A DNA stretch of 64,000 nucleotides from Nostoc favosum CHAB5714 (lineage in GTDB: Bacteria; Cyanobacteriota; Cyanobacteriia; Cyanobacteriales; Nostocaceae). The notes under the pieces are model-generated. The model did no database searches. It had not been told where the DNA came from and worked only from the letters and a program-made list of their open reading frames with translations. The stretch lies in NCBI RefSeq assembly GCF_020829495.1, contig NZ_JAIVFQ010000004.1, forward strand, positions 87,725-151,724, written 5' to 3'. The translations under genes and the position numbers were made by a program. This document shows positions 10,142 through 20,567 of this stretch, piece after piece; position 1 is the first letter of the stretch; every line of letters begins with the position of its first letter.

Positions 10142-10585
10142 TCATAAGACTTCACAACTACCACCAGCTGCCTCAATTTTGCTACGAGCTGAACCTGTGA
10201 AAGCTGCCGCTTGTACCTTGAGCGGAATGCTCAATTCCCCGTTACCTAAAATTTTCAATGGCCCCTTGACAGCAGTCAGAATACCTGCGGCTTTCAAGGA
10301 GGTCAAAGTTACTTCCGTATTAGCAGGAAGGGAGCCTAGCTTCTCTACATTAATCGTAGTGTAAATCTTCTGATTAACAATCGGAAAGCCCTTCAGCTTA
10401 GGTAAGCGGCGGTACAGTGGCTGTTGACCACCTTCAAAACCTGGGCGAGTTCCACTACCAGAACGAGATTTTTGACCTCGCATACCTAGACCAGCACTGG
10501 CACCTTGACCGGCAGAAATACCTCTAGCTACACGCTTTTTGCGTTTCTTTGAGCCTTTTTGCGGCTTAACATCGTTGAGTCTCAT
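10142..10585 (-). CDS. rplO: 50S ribosomal protein L15
   Basis: 147 aa. The glycine- and arginine-rich N-terminal half ([39 protein letters not shown]) is the L15 rRNA-binding extension. It follows rpsE directly with no rpmD (L30) in between, as is usual in cyanobacteria. Confidence 0.97.
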   Translation of the reverse strand: MRLNDVKPQKGSKKRKKRVARGISAGQGASAGLGMRGQKSRSGSGTRPGFEGGQQPLYRRLPKLKGFPIVNQKIYTTINVEKLGSLPANTEVTLTSLKAAGILTAVKGPLKILGNGELSIPLKVQAAAFTGSARSKIEAAGGSCEVL

Positions 10586-10633
10586 GATGTAGTTAGTTCT
10601 TGTTTACACAAAAGCTCTGTAAGTGCGACTCTA

Positions 10634-11161
10634 CTAAATGTAGAGACTTTCAATAGGAATACCGCGATCTTCCGCGACTTCAGAAAGAGTCCGCAGTGTA
10701 GATAAGGCATTGACTGCGGCTCTAGCATTATTGAGCGGATTGTTAGAGCCAAGTTGCTTGGCTAAGACGTTACGAACTCCTGCCAATTCCAGCACAGTCC
10801 GCACAGCACCACCTGCAATTACCCCAGTACCAGGTGAGGCTGGGCGCATCATCACTTTCGCACCGCCACCGACACCATTAATGGGATGGGGGATGGAGTT
10901 GGATTTGGTGATGGGTATATCAATGAGGTGTTTTTTGCCGTCAGCTACACCTTTTTTGACGGCGCCAATTACATCTGAGGCTTTGCCTACTCCAACACCA
11001 ACTTGACCGCGTTCGTTACCGACAACAACGATCGCTCGGAAGCTGAGTTTTTTACCGCCTTTGACCACTTTACTTACGCGTCGGATTTGGATAACCCGTT
11101 CTTGCCAAGTGGTTTCTTCTTTTTTGGCACGCTTTGTTCTACTTTTACGCTCTGTTGCCAT
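10634..11161 (-). CDS. rpsE: 30S ribosomal protein S5
   Basis: 175 aa. An N-terminal basic extension ([12 protein letters not shown]) precedes the S5 double-stranded RNA-binding domain ([20 protein letters not shown]) and the C-terminal [21 protein letters not shown]5 contributes to decoding fidelity and mRNA helicase activity. Confidence 0.97.
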   Translation of the reverse strand: MATERKSRTKRAKKEETTWQERVIQIRRVSKVVKGGKKLSFRAIVVVGNERGQVGVGVGKASDVIGAVKKGVADGKKHLIDIPITKSNSIPHPINGVGGGAKVMMRPASPGTGVIAGGAVRTVLELAGVRNVLAKQLGSNNPLNNARAAVNALSTLRTLSEVAEDRGIPIESLYI

Positions 11162-11174
11162 AATTTAGTGCTCT

Positions 11175-11268
11175 GGTGAACGTCATTTGTCTTTTGTCAT
11201 TTGTCTTTTGTCATTTGTCCGTTGTCATTTGTCCAATGACTAATGACCAATGACTAATGACTAATGAG
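11175..11268. repeat. STRR heptamer repeats between rplR and rpsE
   Basis: Runs of TTTGTCA/TTTGTCT switch to AATGACT/AATGACC units that fill the whole intercistronic gap. The two halves are partly inverted relative to each other and could fold in the transcript. Confidence 0.8.
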
Positions 11269-11269
11269 T

Positions 11270-11632
11270 TTAGAAATCTAAACCAGCTTCGCGTGCTGCA
11301 TCAGCTAATGCTTTGACACGACCATGATATAAGTTTCCACCGCGATCAAAGACTACTTTGGTGATGCCTTTTTCTAGCGATCGCACTGCAATCAATTTCC
11401 CAACTTGCACCGATGCGTCGCGGTTTGCACATGACGCTAAACTAGATTTCAGTTCTGGTTCTACAGTCGATGCTGCCACGATGGTTTGATGCTGAGTATC
11501 ATCAATTATCTGGGCATAAATATGCTCATTAGAACGAAATACCGCTAAACGCGGGCGTTCTGGGGAGCCAATAACTTTGCCACGAACGCGTCGATGACGA
11601 CGGTTTTTTGATTCTCTACGAGTAAGTTTCAT
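11270..11632 (-). CDS. rplR: 50S ribosomal protein L18
   Basis: 120 aa. [20 protein letters not shown], then [15 protein letters not shown], and the end [20 protein letters not shown] identify L18, which binds 5S rRNA. It begins 2 bp after the rplF stop. Confidence 0.97.
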   Translation of the reverse strand: MKLTRRESKNRRHRRVRGKVIGSPERPRLAVFRSNEHIYAQIIDDTQHQTIVAASTVEPELKSSLASCANRDASVQVGKLIAVRSLEKGITKVVFDRGGNLYHGRVKALADAAREAGLDF

Positions 11633-11634
11633 TT

Positions 11635-12183
11635 CTACTTCTTACCACCCTTACCAGTCTTACCAGCTTTCCGTCTGACCACTTCACCGGCATAGCGAAT
11701 GCCTTTACCTTTGTAAGGTTCTGGTGGACGAACGGCACGAATTTTGGCGGCTGTGTTGCCTACAATTTCTTTGTCATAGCCGCTGACAATGACGTTAGTG
11801 GTACCTTCTACTGCAAACTGAATTCCTTCTGGTGGTTCAATTTGCACCTGATGGCTATAACCCATATTCAAAACTAGGTTACGCCCTTGAACTTGTGCCC
11901 TGTAGCCAACACCTTGAATTTCCAAACGGCGCTGAAAACCTTGGGAAACTCCCTCGACCATGTTGGCAACTAAAGTGCGGCTCAAGCCGTGCAGTTGCTT
12001 TGAGGTACGAGTTTCATCCCGACGATTTACCTGTAATATGTCTCCCTCTTGAGAGAGTGAAACATTAGGTGTGAGAGTGCGAGAAAGTTCTCCTTTCGGG
12101 CCTTTCACCACAATATTCGTACCATCGATCGCCACTTGAACTTTGGCGGGAATAGTAATTGGACGTTTACCGATCCGAGACAT
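11635..12183 (-). CDS. rplF: 50S ribosomal protein L6
   Basis: 182 aa with two L6 repeats. [20 protein letters not shown] opens the first, and the C-terminal [20 protein letters not shown] is the family signature. It lies near the GTPase-associated region of the 50S subunit. Confidence 0.97.
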   Translation of the reverse strand: MSRIGKRPITIPAKVQVAIDGTNIVVKGPKGELSRTLTPNVSLSQEGDILQVNRRDETRTSKQLHGLSRTLVANMVEGVSQGFQRRLEIQGVGYRAQVQGRNLVLNMGYSHQVQIEPPEGIQFAVEGTTNVIVSGYDKEIVGNTAAKIRAVRPPEPYKGKGIRYAGEVVRRKAGKTGKGGKK

Positions 12184-12268
12184 GACTTTTTGTCCTTTGT
12201 TATTTGTCCTTTGCCTTTTGTCCTTTGTCTTTCATTAATGACAAGTGACAAATGACTAATGACCAATG
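12184..12268. repeat. STRR heptamer repeats between rpsH and rplF
   Basis: TTTGTCC-type units followed by AATGACT/AATGACC units occupy the gap completely. Confidence 0.75.
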
Positions 12269-12269
12269 A

Positions 12270-12671
12270 CTACCAAACGTAACAAAGCACTTCGCCACCC
12301 AAGTTCTGACGCCGCGCTTCGCGGTCAGTCATAATGCCACTGGATGTAGAAATAATGGCAATGCCAATGCCGCCTAGTACCCTTGGTAATTCTTTTCTGT
12401 TGGAATAAACACGCAAGCCAGGCTTACTCACTCGCTTTAAGGCGGTGATCAGAGGCTGACGGTTTTTACCTTTGTATTTTAGGGAAATCACCAGATTGCG
12501 TTTTACCCCTTCTTCTGCTTCTTCGATTTCAGCAATAAAGCCTTCCTCCCGTAGCACTTTGGCAATGCTTCGGGTCATTTTTGTAGCTGGCACTTGTGTA
12601 GTTTGATGCCGCGCCAGGTTGGCATTGCGGATGCGCGTCAGCATATCTGCAATTGTGTCGTTAGCCGCCAT
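12270..12671 (-). CDS. rpsH: 30S ribosomal protein S8
   Basis: 133 aa. [19 protein letters not shown] at the start and [20 protein letters not shown], then VLCYVW, at the end are S8 signatures. It follows rplE by 20 bp with no rpsN (S14) between them. In E. coli S8 represses the spc operon; whether it does here cannot be read from the sequence. Confidence 0.97.
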   Translation of the reverse strand: MAANDTIADMLTRIRNANLARHQTTQVPATKMTRSIAKVLREEGFIAEIEEAEEGVKRNLVISLKYKGKNRQPLITALKRVSKPGLRVYSNRKELPRVLGGIGIAIISTSSGIMTDREARRQNLGGEVLCYVW

Positions 12672-12691
12672 CGTTCCCTCTATAGATGAAC

Positions 12692-13240
12692 TTATTGATC
12701 GCGAAAGGGCATTCCTAATTCTTTAAGTAAGGCGCGTCCCTCTTCGTCGTTTTTTGCTGTGGTGATGATGGAAATATCCATCCCACGTACTTGATCGATG
12801 CTGTCGTATTCGACTTCTGGAAAAATTAGCTGTTCTCTGACACCCAGAGTATAGTTACCGCGTCCGTCAAAGCTTTTAGGGCTAACGCCGCGAAAATCTC
12901 GAATTCTCGGTAGTGACAAACTAACTAGTCTATCGAAAAAGGCATACATCCGTTCGGATCTGAGAGTAACCATGATCCCCACAGGCATCCCTTGACGAAT
13001 CTTAAAGCCAGCGATCGCCTTTTTCGCCCGTGTCACCACTGGTTTTTGACCAGTGACCAAGGCAATTTCATTAATGGATGCTTCCAGCGACTTCGCATTT
13101 TGAGCTGCTTCACCCAAACCCCGGTTAATAGTAACCTTTACCAACTTCGGTACTTGATGAACGTTGGTATATTGAAACTGATTAATCAGTTTGGGGACGA
13201 TTGTCTCTTGATATAAGCTTTTGAGTCTTGTTGTCGCCAT
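12692..13240 (-). CDS. rplE: 50S ribosomal protein L5
   Basis: 182 aa. [20 protein letters not shown] and the [20 protein letters not shown] stretch identify L5, which binds 5S rRNA and contacts S13 in an intersubunit bridge. Confidence 0.97.
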   Translation of the reverse strand: MATTRLKSLYQETIVPKLINQFQYTNVHQVPKLVKVTINRGLGEAAQNAKSLEASINEIALVTGQKPVVTRAKKAIAGFKIRQGMPVGIMVTLRSERMYAFFDRLVSLSLPRIRDFRGVSPKSFDGRGNYTLGVREQLIFPEVEYDSIDQVRGMDISIITTAKNDEEGRALLKELGMPFRDQ

Positions 13241-13277
13241 AGTTTTTTGTCCTGATATCCCTGGGCTTGGTCAGGGA

Positions 13278-13355
13278 ACAAAGTTACGAGTTATGAGTTA
13301 TGAGTTATGAGTTATGAGTTAAATTTAATTCCTAACTCTTAATTCCTAACTTCTA
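13278..13355. repeat. GAGTTAT tandem heptamers between rplX and rplE
   Basis: At least five GAGTTAT units (about 13287-13320) are followed by AACTCTTAATTCC-type inverse units. This makes a long imperfect inverted repeat in the operon transcript. Confidence 0.75.
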
Positions 13356-13356
13356 A

Positions 13357-13710
13357 CTATTTATCCAGAATCTCGCCAGTTTTCTTGAGTTTTCTGACTT
13401 TTTTGCCTTCTGAGGTAAAGGTATAACAAACACGACTGGCAACGTTTTGCTTGGTGGAATAAAGCATCACGTTGGAGCTATGAATCGGGAATTCTTGGGT
13501 GAGAATCCGCCCTGATTCCCCTTCTTGCTGGGGTTTGACGTGCTTGGTTTTAATGTTGACACCTTTGACGATGACTTTACTCAGTTGGGGAAGTGCCTGG
13601 ATAATTTCACCAACTTTTCCTTTGTCTTTGCCAGCAATCACTTGTACAGTGTCGCCAGTTTTGACGTGCATTTTGTGGAATACTTTGGGCGTACCCTGTT
13701 TGGTTGCCAT
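13357..13710 (-). CDS. rplX: 50S ribosomal protein L24
   Basis: 117 aa. The KOW motif is in [20 protein letters not shown], followed by [21 protein letters not shown]24 starts 50S assembly. Its ATG overlaps the rplN stop by one base (TAATG). Confidence 0.97.
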   Translation of the reverse strand: MATKQGTPKVFHKMHVKTGDTVQVIAGKDKGKVGEIIQALPQLSKVIVKGVNIKTKHVKPQQEGESGRILTQEFPIHSSNVMLYSTKQNVASRVCYTFTSEGKKVRKLKKTGEILDK

Positions 13711-14078
13711 TAAAGCACCTCCGGAGCCAGAGAAACGATTTTGGTAAAGTTTTTATCGCGTAGTTCCCGGGCAACTGGGCCAAAAACCCGTGTGCCTCTA
13801 GGATTACCGTCTTTGTTGATAATCACAGCAGCGTTATCATCAAAGCGAATACTCATGCCACTGTCACGACTTACAGCTTTCCGAGTCCGGACAATTACTG
13901 CTTCCACGACATCAGACTTTTTGACAGCCATGTTGGGTGTAGCATCTTTGACAACGGCGATAATTTTATCGCCGATAAAACCATAACGACGGTTGCCTCC
14001 GCCTAAAACGCGGATGCACATTAGTTTGCGGGCACCGCTATTATCTGCGACATTCAAGTAAGTCTGGGGTTGAATCAC
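13710..14078 (-). CDS. rplN: 50S ribosomal protein L14
   Basis: 122 aa, the standard length. [20 protein letters not shown] and [20 protein letters not shown] are L14 signatures. It overlaps rplX by one base. Confidence 0.97.
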   Translation of the reverse strand: MIQPQTYLNVADNSGARKLMCIRVLGGGNRRYGFIGDKIIAVVKDATPNMAVKKSDVVEAVIVRTRKAVSRDSGMSIRFDDNAAVIINKDGNPRGTRVFGPVARELRDKNFTKIVSLAPEVL

Positions 14079-14124
14079 AATTATTCTCCCTTGTAATGTT
14101 GTTAAAAACTAACAACGATGAGGT

Positions 14125-14373
14125 TTAAGTAGGCTTGACGTTCAAAATTTCTGTGATTTTCCAGCGCTTGGTTTTGCTCAGGGGTCTAGTTTCCTGAATG
14201 CGAACGCGATCGCCTACTTTACACTGATTTTCTTCGTCGTGAACTTTATATCGTTGGGTGTTAACCACAATCTTGCCGTACTTGGGGTGAGGAGCGCGGT
14301 TTTCTATGGCTACTACCACAGTTTTTTGCATTTTATCGCTCACTACCAAGCCAACTCGTTCTTTAACTGCCAT
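14125..14373 (-). CDS. rpsQ: 30S ribosomal protein S17
   Basis: 82 aa OB-fold protein. [20 protein letters not shown] and [18 protein letters not shown] identify S17, a primary binder of 16S rRNA. Follows rpmC by 6 bp. Confidence 0.97.
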   Translation of the reverse strand: MAVKERVGLVVSDKMQKTVVVAIENRAPHPKYGKIVVNTQRYKVHDEENQCKVGDRVRIQETRPLSKTKRWKITEILNVKPT

Positions 14374-14379
14374 AATCTC

Positions 14380-14607
14380 CTACTTTTCTTCTTTAGCCGA
14401 TTGACTTGCTGCCCGTTTGCGTTCTGTTTCTAGCGTTAGCAACTGGGCTAGGCGGTGTCGCATTTGTCGGAACTGGTGAGGCTTTTCTAATTGCCTTGTA
14501 GCTTTTTGCAAGCGCAACTGAAATAGTTGTCTTTTGATAGCGACAATTTCTTCAGAAAGTTTCTCGTCACTTAATTCTCTTGCTTCTGAAATCTTGGGAA
14601 GAGGCAT
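14380..14607 (-). CDS. rpmC: 50S ribosomal protein L29
   Basis: 75 aa helical hairpin with the L29 core LSEEIVAIKRQLFQLRLQKA and the end QMRHRLAQLLTLETER. It sits at the polypeptide exit site. It follows rplP by 3 bp. Confidence 0.96.
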   Translation of the reverse strand: MPLPKISEARELSDEKLSEEIVAIKRQLFQLRLQKATRQLEKPHQFRQMRHRLAQLLTLETERKRAASQSAKEEK

Positions 14608-14610
14608 AAG

Positions 14611-15036
14611 CTACTCCTGCTCCTGTGGTTGAGAGCGCACAATAAACTTAGTTTTTATAGGCAGTTTAAATGAAGCCAAACGCATAGCTTCACGGGCGAT
14701 TTCTTCAGAAACCCCACCGATTTCAAACAAAATTCGTCCTGGCTTGACTACAGCTACCCAAAACTCTGGATTACCTTTACCGGAACCCATCCGGGTTTCA
14801 GCAGGACGCATGGTTACAGGTTTATCAGGGAAAATCCGAATCCAGATTTGTCCACCCCGACGAATATAACGGGTCATTGCCCGACGAGAAGCCTCGATTT
14901 GCCGAGAGGTAATCCAAGCAGGTTCTTGTGCTTGGAGTGCAAAATCACCGAAGTTGAGGGTGCTACCACGGGTGGCTAGTCCCTCCATCCGTCCGCGCTG
15001 TTGTTTGCGGAATTTAGTTCTTCTAGGGCTTAACAT
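14611..15036 (-). CDS. rplP: 50S ribosomal protein L16
   Basis: 141 aa. [20 protein letters not shown] and [20 protein letters not shown] are L16 signatures. L16 organises the A-site tRNA binding region of the 50S subunit. Confidence 0.97.
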   Translation of the reverse strand: MLSPRRTKFRKQQRGRMEGLATRGSTLNFGDFALQAQEPAWITSRQIEASRRAMTRYIRRGGQIWIRIFPDKPVTMRPAETRMGSGKGNPEFWVAVVKPGRILFEIGGVSEEIAREAMRLASFKLPIKTKFIVRSQPQEQE

Positions 15037-15152
15037 GGTTTGTTACTTGTCATTTGTCATTTGTCCTACCCTACGGGAAGCCGCCAAAGGGCGTCTATGT
15101 CATTTGTCATCTGCCATTTACTAATGACTAATGACTAATAACTAATGACGAT
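15037..15152. repeat. STRR and REP-like repeats between rplP and rpsC
   Basis: TTTGTCA units are interrupted by a CTACGGGAAGCCGCCAAAGG block (15068-15087), a REP-like sequence, and then AATGACT units. Nothing here codes for protein. Confidence 0.7.
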
Positions 15153-15935
15153 TTATCCTTCATTTGAGCGGTCTTCAAATTGCTGGCGACGACGTTGTTG
15201 TTGACGACGACGGGGTTCACGTTCGCGATCGCGGGGATCGCGTTCACGTTCGCGGCTTGCAGGTGGTAGTGGAATTTCTTCCTGTCCAGGAATAATTTCT
15301 CCCTTAAACACCCATACTTTGATACCCAAAATGCCGTAAACAGTTTTTGCCGTGCAATAAGAGTAGTCAATGTCAGCCCGTAAGGTATGTAAAGGTACTC
15401 TACCTTCACGAGTCCACTCTGTCCGGGCAATTTCTGCACCGTTGAGCCGGCCGCTGACTTGGATTTTAATACCTTGGACACCAGCCCGTTGGGCACGCTG
15501 AATCGATTGCCGCACTACCCGCCTAAAGGAAACCCGGCGTTCTAATTGTTGAGCAATGTATTCGGCAATTAGGTAGGCATCAGCATCAACTCGTTGGACT
15601 TCAACTACGTTAATGCGAATTTGGCGATTACTACCCAACAGTCCTTGGAGTCCGGTACGCAAGGATTCAATGCCTTGTCCACCACGGCCTACTACTACGC
15701 CGGGTCTAGCTGTGCGTACTTCTAAGTCGATTTGGTCGGCTTTGCGCTCAATCCGCACTTCCGAAATACCGGCGTTGTTTTGAGCCTGTCTACCCAGCTT
15801 TTGTTCTATATATTGACGCAGTTTGTAGTCTTCTTGTAAAAGTTCTGGATAGCGATCAGGAACAGCAAACCAACGGGATTGATGTTCATGTGTAATACCC
15901 AGGCGAAAACCAACTGGATGAATCTTCTGTCCCAC
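15153..15935 (-). CDS. rpsC: 30S ribosomal protein S3
   Basis: 260 aa. [20 protein letters not shown] opens the N-terminal domain, the KH domain carries [20 protein letters not shown], and the C-terminal domain has [20 protein letters not shown]. After about residue 215 a low-complexity tail of arginine, glutamate and aspartate repeats ([20 protein letters not shown]) makes it longer than the usual 240 aa or so. Confidence 0.97.
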   Translation of the reverse strand: MGQKIHPVGFRLGITHEHQSRWFAVPDRYPELLQEDYKLRQYIEQKLGRQAQNNAGISEVRIERKADQIDLEVRTARPGVVVGRGGQGIESLRTGLQGLLGSNRQIRINVVEVQRVDADAYLIAEYIAQQLERRVSFRRVVRQSIQRAQRAGVQGIKIQVSGRLNGAEIARTEWTREGRVPLHTLRADIDYSYCTAKTVYGILGIKVWVFKGEIIPGQEEIPLPPASRERERDPRDREREPRRRQQQRRRQQFEDRSNEG

Positions 15936-15989
15936 GAATGCTTCCTCTAAAATTTCTTACTTTACGCAATTTATTCGTGTAAAAAAAGC

Positions 15990-16346
15990 TTATTTTTCTG
16001 GGGCTGCTGCAACGGCCACAGTAATATGACACGTCGGCTTGCGAATTTGGTAAGCTCGACCTTGCGCTCTTGGTTGGAACCGCTTCAGCGATGGCCCTTG
16101 ATCGGCATAAGCCTGAGTAATCACTAGTTGAGTCCGATCTAACCCAGCGTTGTGTTCGGCATTAGCAGCAGCGCTTCTGAGAACCTTCAATATGGGTTCA
16201 GTGGCGCGATAGGGCATGAATTCCAGGATGATTAACGCTTCACGGTACGATCGCCCGCGAATTTGATCGAGTACCCGACGCACTTTGTAGGCCGAGATGC
16301 GGATAAAACGAGCGATCGCTTTTACTTCAGTAGTATTAGTAGCCAT
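15990..16346 (-). CDS. rplV: 50S ribosomal protein L22
   Basis: 118 aa from the ATG at 16346 ([20 protein letters not shown]), the usual length. An in-frame extension to 16436 is repeat-derived and rejected. The C-terminal [20 protein letters not shown] forms the beta-hairpin region lining the peptide exit tunnel. Confidence 0.95.
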   Translation of the reverse strand: MATNTTEVKAIARFIRISAYKVRRVLDQIRGRSYREALIILEFMPYRATEPILKVLRSAAANAEHNAGLDRTQLVITQAYADQGPSLKRFQPRAQGRAYQIRKPTCHITVAVAAAPEK

Positions 16347-16349
16347 AAT

Positions 16350-16482
16350 TTTCTCCAATTTTGTCATTTGTCGTTTGTGAGCCAGTGCGGTCTTGGGGGT
16401 TTCCCCCATGAGTAACTGGCGAACCCAAAGGGTCATTTGTCATTTGTCTTTCAGCTCATGACTAATGACTCATAACTAATGA
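16350..16482. repeat. STRR with an inserted composite-repeat fragment upstream of rplV
   Basis: TTTGTCA units flank a block containing GCGGTCTTGGGGGTTTCCCC (16387-16406) and CATGAG. This block is also found at 46480-46540 and, inverted, near 56720-56760. It makes a GGGGGTTTCCCCC hairpin. Confidence 0.75.
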
Positions 16483-16761
16483 CTACCTACCTGCTTTTTT
16501 GTCGCTTTTTCCATGACCTCTGTAGGTGCGTGTCGGGGCAAATTCACCCAACTTGTGTCCTACCATCTGTTCATTTACAAAAACTGGAACGTGTTGGCGT
16601 CCGTTGTGAACAGCTATGGTATGACCTACCATTAGAGGCAAAATTGTCGAAGCTCTTGACCAAGTTTTAATAACTTCTTTTCTGTTGTTGTCGTTGAGCT
16701 TTTCAATTTTCTTTAGGAGATGATCCGCAACGAAAGGACCTTTTTTTAGAGAACGACCCAT
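16483..16761 (-). CDS. rpsS: 30S ribosomal protein S19
   Basis: 92 aa. [20 protein letters not shown] and [20 protein letters not shown] are S19 signatures. It is part of the 30S head, next to S13. Confidence 0.97.
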   Translation of the reverse strand: MGRSLKKGPFVADHLLKKIEKLNDNNRKEVIKTWSRASTILPLMVGHTIAVHNGRQHVPVFVNEQMVGHKLGEFAPTRTYRGHGKSDKKAGR

Positions 16762-16769
16762 AGTTCAAT

Positions 16770-16888
16770 TTTGGATTTAGGATTTAGGAATTACGAGTGA
16801 GGAGTGAGGAGTGAGGAGTTAGGAATTAGGAGTTAGATTTTACTCTCAACTTATAACTCTTAACTCATAACTCTTAACTCCTAACTCT
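16770..16888. repeat. GAGGAGT/TAGGA and TAACTC tandem repeats between rpsS and rplB
   Basis: Heptamers of GAGTGAG/GAGTTAG type are followed by their reverse complements (CTTATAA/CTCATAA CTCTTAA). They form a long imperfect inverted repeat. Confidence 0.7.
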
Positions 16889-17752
16889 TTAAGACTCACG
16901 ACCACCGCGACCGCGTTTAGAAGACTTACGACGACGACGCACAATCAATTTGCTGCTAAGTTTCTTGCGATTGCGTGTCTTCGCGCCCAATGTGGGTTTA
17001 CCCCAAGGTGTAACAGGTCCTGATCTACCGATAGGTGCCCTACCCTCACCACCACCATGTGGGTGATCCACTGGGTTCATGACGCTACCTCTAACCTTAG
17101 GACGGCGACCTTTCCAGCGATTTCGCCCTGCTTTACCTGCACTCAGATTTCTCGCATCGGTGTTGCCTACTTGCCCAATGGTGGCGTAGCATTCGCGCCG
17201 AATCAAGCGGACTTCTCCTGAAGGCAACTTGAGAGTTACATAATTACCTTCTTTTGCCACAACTTGAGCGCTAGCACCAGCAGCACGCACGATTTGACCA
17301 CCTTTGCCAGGAGTCAGTTCTACGTTGTGAACACCAGTACCCAAGGGAATCTTTGAAAGAGGTAAAGCATTACCATCTTCAAAGGGAGCTTCAGGCCCAG
17401 AAATAATTATTGTTCCAACTTTCAACCCGTTGGGATGGAGGATATACCGTTTTTCGCCATCTTGGTAATACAAAAGGGCAATTCGGGCATTGCGGTTAGG
17501 ATCGTATTCAATTGCTGCGACTTTGGCAGGAATATTATGTTTATCCCTTTTAAAATCGATGAGCCGATAAAGTTGTTTGTGTCCGCCACCCCGGCGACGA
17601 CTGGTAATCCGCCCGGTATTATTCCGACCTTTGGCGCGATGCTTCGAGGTAGTTAGGGATTTTTCTGGCTCGGTTTTTGTGATCTCCGCAAAGTCAGAAA
17701 CTGTAACTTGGCGAGTGCTGGGGGTATAAGGGCGATAAGAACGAGTACCCAT
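16889..17752 (-). CDS. rplB: 50S ribosomal protein L2
   Basis: 287 aa. The SH3-like and OB domains are seen, with the histidine-bearing [20 protein letters not shown] motif near the peptidyl-transferase centre and a basic tail ([17 protein letters not shown]). It sits between rplW and rpsS. Confidence 0.97.
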   Translation of the reverse strand: MGTRSYRPYTPSTRQVTVSDFAEITKTEPEKSLTTSKHRAKGRNNTGRITSRRRGGGHKQLYRLIDFKRDKHNIPAKVAAIEYDPNRNARIALLYYQDGEKRYILHPNGLKVGTIIISGPEAPFEDGNALPLSKIPLGTGVHNVELTPGKGGQIVRAAGASAQVVAKEGNYVTLKLPSGEVRLIRRECYATIGQVGNTDARNLSAGKAGRNRWKGRRPKVRGSVMNPVDHPHGGGEGRAPIGRSGPVTPWGKPTLGAKTRNRKKLSSKLIVRRRRKSSKRGRGGRES

Positions 17753-17893
17753 AATCTATTTTGGATTTTGGATTTTGGATTTACTTAATTTCGGATTTTG
17801 AATTTTGGATTTAATGAGTGTTTAACTGATTGCGACCATCTTTGGTACTTATTTCAGTAAACTCCTCAATCTAAAATCTAAAATCTAAAATTC
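17753..17893. repeat. TTTTGGA/TCTAAAA tandem repeats between rplB and rplW
   Basis: Units of TTTTGGA(T) at 17759-17790 and inverse units CTAAAAT at 17871-17893 bracket about 80 bp of unique sequence. Together they can form a long stem. Confidence 0.7.
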
Positions 17894-18208
17894 CTAGACT
17901 TCTGGGAATAGAACTTGTCTAATCTTGTCTTCATCCCCAGGTGCGACGGTAACAATGGCTCGCTTATATTGGGGCTTATAACCAATAAATTTACCAACGC
18001 GCCGCTTTTTACGCGGTGGTAGGGTGGTGTTGACTTTTACAACCTTGACCTGAAACAAGTCTTCGATCGCAGCCTTGATTTCTGGCTTAGATGCTTTTGG
18101 AATTACTTCAAAGGTGTACTTATTCTGCTCCATTAAGATAGTCGCTTTCTCGGTGACGATTGGGCGACGCACTAAGTCGGCAAGGTCGCGGGGGTCAAAG
18201 CTAGGCAC
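17894..18208 (-). CDS. rplW: 50S ribosomal protein L23
   Basis: 104 aa. [20 protein letters not shown] and [20 protein letters not shown] identify L23, which forms the docking site for trigger factor and SRP at the tunnel exit. It overlaps the 3' end of rplD by 8 bp. Confidence 0.97.
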   Translation of the reverse strand: MPSFDPRDLADLVRRPIVTEKATILMEQNKYTFEVIPKASKPEIKAAIEDLFQVKVVKVNTTLPPRKKRRVGKFIGYKPQYKRAIVTVAPGDEDKIRQVLFPEV

Positions 18209-18839
18209 TGTAGACCTCCTGAATTTTTTCTAGGGCTGATGCCGTAACTACAATTTTGTCAGCGTGCAGTAAATCAAAAACATTTAGCTGGTCGGCTGCA
18301 ATTAGTTTTAAATTTTCAATGTTGCGGGCTGACAAATAAACGTTATCTGTATCCGCAATTTCAGACAAAATTAACAGTGACTTGCTTTCTGGTACGACTC
18401 CCCAACGAGCAAGGGCTGCTACTAATTCTTTAGTCTTTGGGCGAGATAGCTCGGTGCTAAATTCTTCTACTACGATCAAATCCTCAATGCGGCTGACAAA
18501 TGCTGTCCGCAGTGCTAAACGTCGCTCTTTGCGGTTCAACTTGAGGTTAAAGTCTCTGGGCTTTGGCCCAAAGATCACACCACCACCACGCCACAGTGGT
18601 GAACGAATAGACCCTGCACGAGCGCGACCAGTACCTTTTTGTCGCCAAGGTTTACGGCCACCGCCTCTGACTTCTGAACGAGTTTTTGTACTGGCATTTC
18701 CTTGACGAGCATTAGTCAATTGCCGTACCAAGGCGCGATGCACAATATGAGACGCTGTTTCTTCCTTGGCAACGCGCAACTCGAAGGTCGTCTCGCCGAC
18801 CTGTTCTCCTTGCCAATTTTTAACTACGCTTTCAACCAT
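18201..18839 (-). CDS. rplD: 50S ribosomal protein L4
   Basis: 212 aa from the ATG at 18839 ([20 protein letters not shown]). A longer in-frame start at 18941 would add 34 residues encoded by heptamer repeats and is rejected. The tunnel loop [20 protein letters not shown] is diagnostic. In E. coli L4 represses the S10 operon through its leader; the long leader here makes that worth testing. Confidence 0.95.
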   Translation of the reverse strand: MVESVVKNWQGEQVGETTFELRVAKEETASHIVHRALVRQLTNARQGNASTKTRSEVRGGGRKPWRQKGTGRARAGSIRSPLWRGGGVIFGPKPRDFNLKLNRKERRLALRTAFVSRIEDLIVVEEFSTELSRPKTKELVAALARWGVVPESKSLLILSEIADTDNVYLSARNIENLKLIAADQLNVFDLLHADKIVVTASALEKIQEVYSA

Positions 18840-18979
18840 CTTTGTTATTTGTCCTTTGTCATTTGTCTTTTGCCATTTGTCCTGTGTCATTTGTCCTGTG
18901 TCATTTGTCCTTTGTCCTTTAACCAATTGACTAATGACCAATGACTAATGACCAATGACTAATGACTAATGACTTTTGA
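18840..18979. repeat. STRR heptamer repeats between rplD and rplC
   Basis: A long run of TTTGTCA/TTTGTCC-type units followed by AATGACC/AATGACT units fills the gap. This is one of the longest STRR tracts in the cluster. It is open in one frame, which explains the false rplD extension. Confidence 0.85.
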
Positions 18980-19612
18980 CTATCCCACTATTTTTGCAGG
19001 CACAACACTTACTAGAGCGCCCGGTTTACCAGGAATGGCTCCCTTAATTAGCAATAAGTTGCGTTCTGCATCAACTCGCACTATGGTCAGCTTACGGATT
19101 GTGATGCGTTTCCCACCTAAACGCCCTGCCATCCGCTTACCTGGATAGACACGACCTGGTGTTGTACCAGCACCAATAGAACCCGGCGCTCTGTGGTTTT
19201 TGGAACCGTGTGACATGGGCCCGCGACCAAAGTTGTTGCGCTTCTGGTTACCCGCAAAGCCGCGACCGATGCTTGTGCCGACTACATCGACAATTTGACC
19301 TGCACTAAAAATATCTGCTTTAATCTGTTGACCTAAAGCATAATCACTAGAACTTTCGGTGTGATATTCATTTAGGTGACGCAATGCTGGGGCAGATGAT
19401 TTAGCTAAATGGCCCAGTAGTGGTCTGTTCAGTGCCTTTGGTTTAACTTCGCCATAACCAACTTGAATGGCAAAGTAACCGTCGGTTTGTTTGGTTTTAA
19501 CTTGTGTAACGGTGCATGGCCCTGCTTGAATGACAGTCACAGGAATAGCTACTCCTGCTTCGTCAAATATTTGGGTCATGCCCAGCTTGGTGCCGAGAAT
19601 ACCTACAGACAC
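18980..19612 (-). CDS. rplC: 50S ribosomal protein L3
   Basis: 210 aa. [20 protein letters not shown] at the start and [20 protein letters not shown] in the loop near the peptidyl-transferase centre are L3 signatures. It is the first gene of the cluster because cyanobacterial rpsJ lies elsewhere, near tuf. Confidence 0.97.
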   Translation of the reverse strand: MSVGILGTKLGMTQIFDEAGVAIPVTVIQAGPCTVTQVKTKQTDGYFAIQVGYGEVKPKALNRPLLGHLAKSSAPALRHLNEYHTESSSDYALGQQIKADIFSAGQIVDVVGTSIGRGFAGNQKRNNFGRGPMSHGSKNHRAPGSIGAGTTPGRVYPGKRMAGRLGGKRITIRKLTIVRVDAERNLLLIKGAIPGKPGALVSVVPAKIVG

Positions 19613-20567
19613 AGTAACTGGTTCTCCTTTCTACTTGCTGACCTTGGAATTGGACTCTAGAGGACACGCTTTGTACGCATCAGTTTAGGCTGGGTTAGCC
19701 TGCGAAATTTGGAATGGTTTAAATAAACCGCTCCAAATGCTTTCGGACACAACAAACCGTGTCCGTACTGCTTGGTGAATCTGTTTAGCTTCACTCACTA
19801 GATCACCAGAACAGCCACAAGTCTCTTCCCATTGGGAAGTAGTAACTTCTGGAATCAATGCAAGGCGCTACAGCTTTAAGCTGTGTGCAGCAATGCTTTT
19901 GTCCAAGCAATTGCTCTGGCACTTTCTGGAGGCAGCGCTGTCGGCGGGTTTTCCGATTTTTAGACGCCCATTAAGACGGCTTCCCGGAGGTTGGCTACTG
20001 CCCTGTTGCAGTTGGACTTAAGCGGTTTTTACCACCCAGTATCCGTTAACTGAGACTGACGTAATGCCATGAAACCAACATTGCTGCTCAGTTTTTACTT
20101 CCTTAAACACCTTAAACTATTGTTTAAGATTTTGCCTGCTTTTTCAGAGGCATAGGAGTAAATGTACTCTGGAGCTTTGGATTGGCTTTGATTCTTCGCC
20201 CATAAGCTCCAATGTTGACCTGAAAGCTTTCTTAGTTTACCAGTCTATGATCAATCTGAGTTAGATTATCCAATTTGGATTGAGTCATCAGCTTTTGATG
20301 CTAACACTATCTCAAAATGACAGTAAGAAGGGACTCTAATTTGCGTCTTTGGTCACAATCTAATAATATAAATTATTTATTTATGTTTGTCTACTAATTT
20401 ATAGAGTTATTTTTGGGGAGTAGGGGAGGCAGGGGAAGCAGGGGAAGAAGAACTATTGATTATTGCCCAATGCCCAATGCCCCATGCTCCATGCCCAAAA
20501 AAATCCTTTTAATCTATCGGTTCAGGGTAAATAATAGAGATATCTAAGTGGGATAAGACGAAAATCT
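19613..20567. promoter_or_regulatory. Structured non-coding region upstream of rplC and of ndhN
   Basis: 955 bp with no protein gene I can support. Clear hairpins are CGGACAC/GTGTCCG (19744-19765), CTTCCC/GGGAAG (19825-19839), ACAGCTT/AAGCTGT (19870-19884) and CTTAAAC/GTTTAAG (20111-20128). GGGGAGGCAGGGG-type and GCCCAAT repeats lie at about 20415-20500, next to ndhN. The region must hold the rplC operon promoter and 5' leader, and probably the ndhN promoter. A ribosomal-protein-binding leader is possible, but no known family is recognised. Confidence 0.5.

Noticed and set aside
16347..16436. 30-residue N-terminal extension of L22
   Set aside because: It is encoded by STRR and a composite repeat also found at 46.5 and 56.7 kb; the ATG at 16346 fits the family.
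18840..18941. 34-residue N-terminal extension of L4
   Set aside because: It is encoded by heptamer repeats, and the ATG at 18839 gives the normal L4 start and length.
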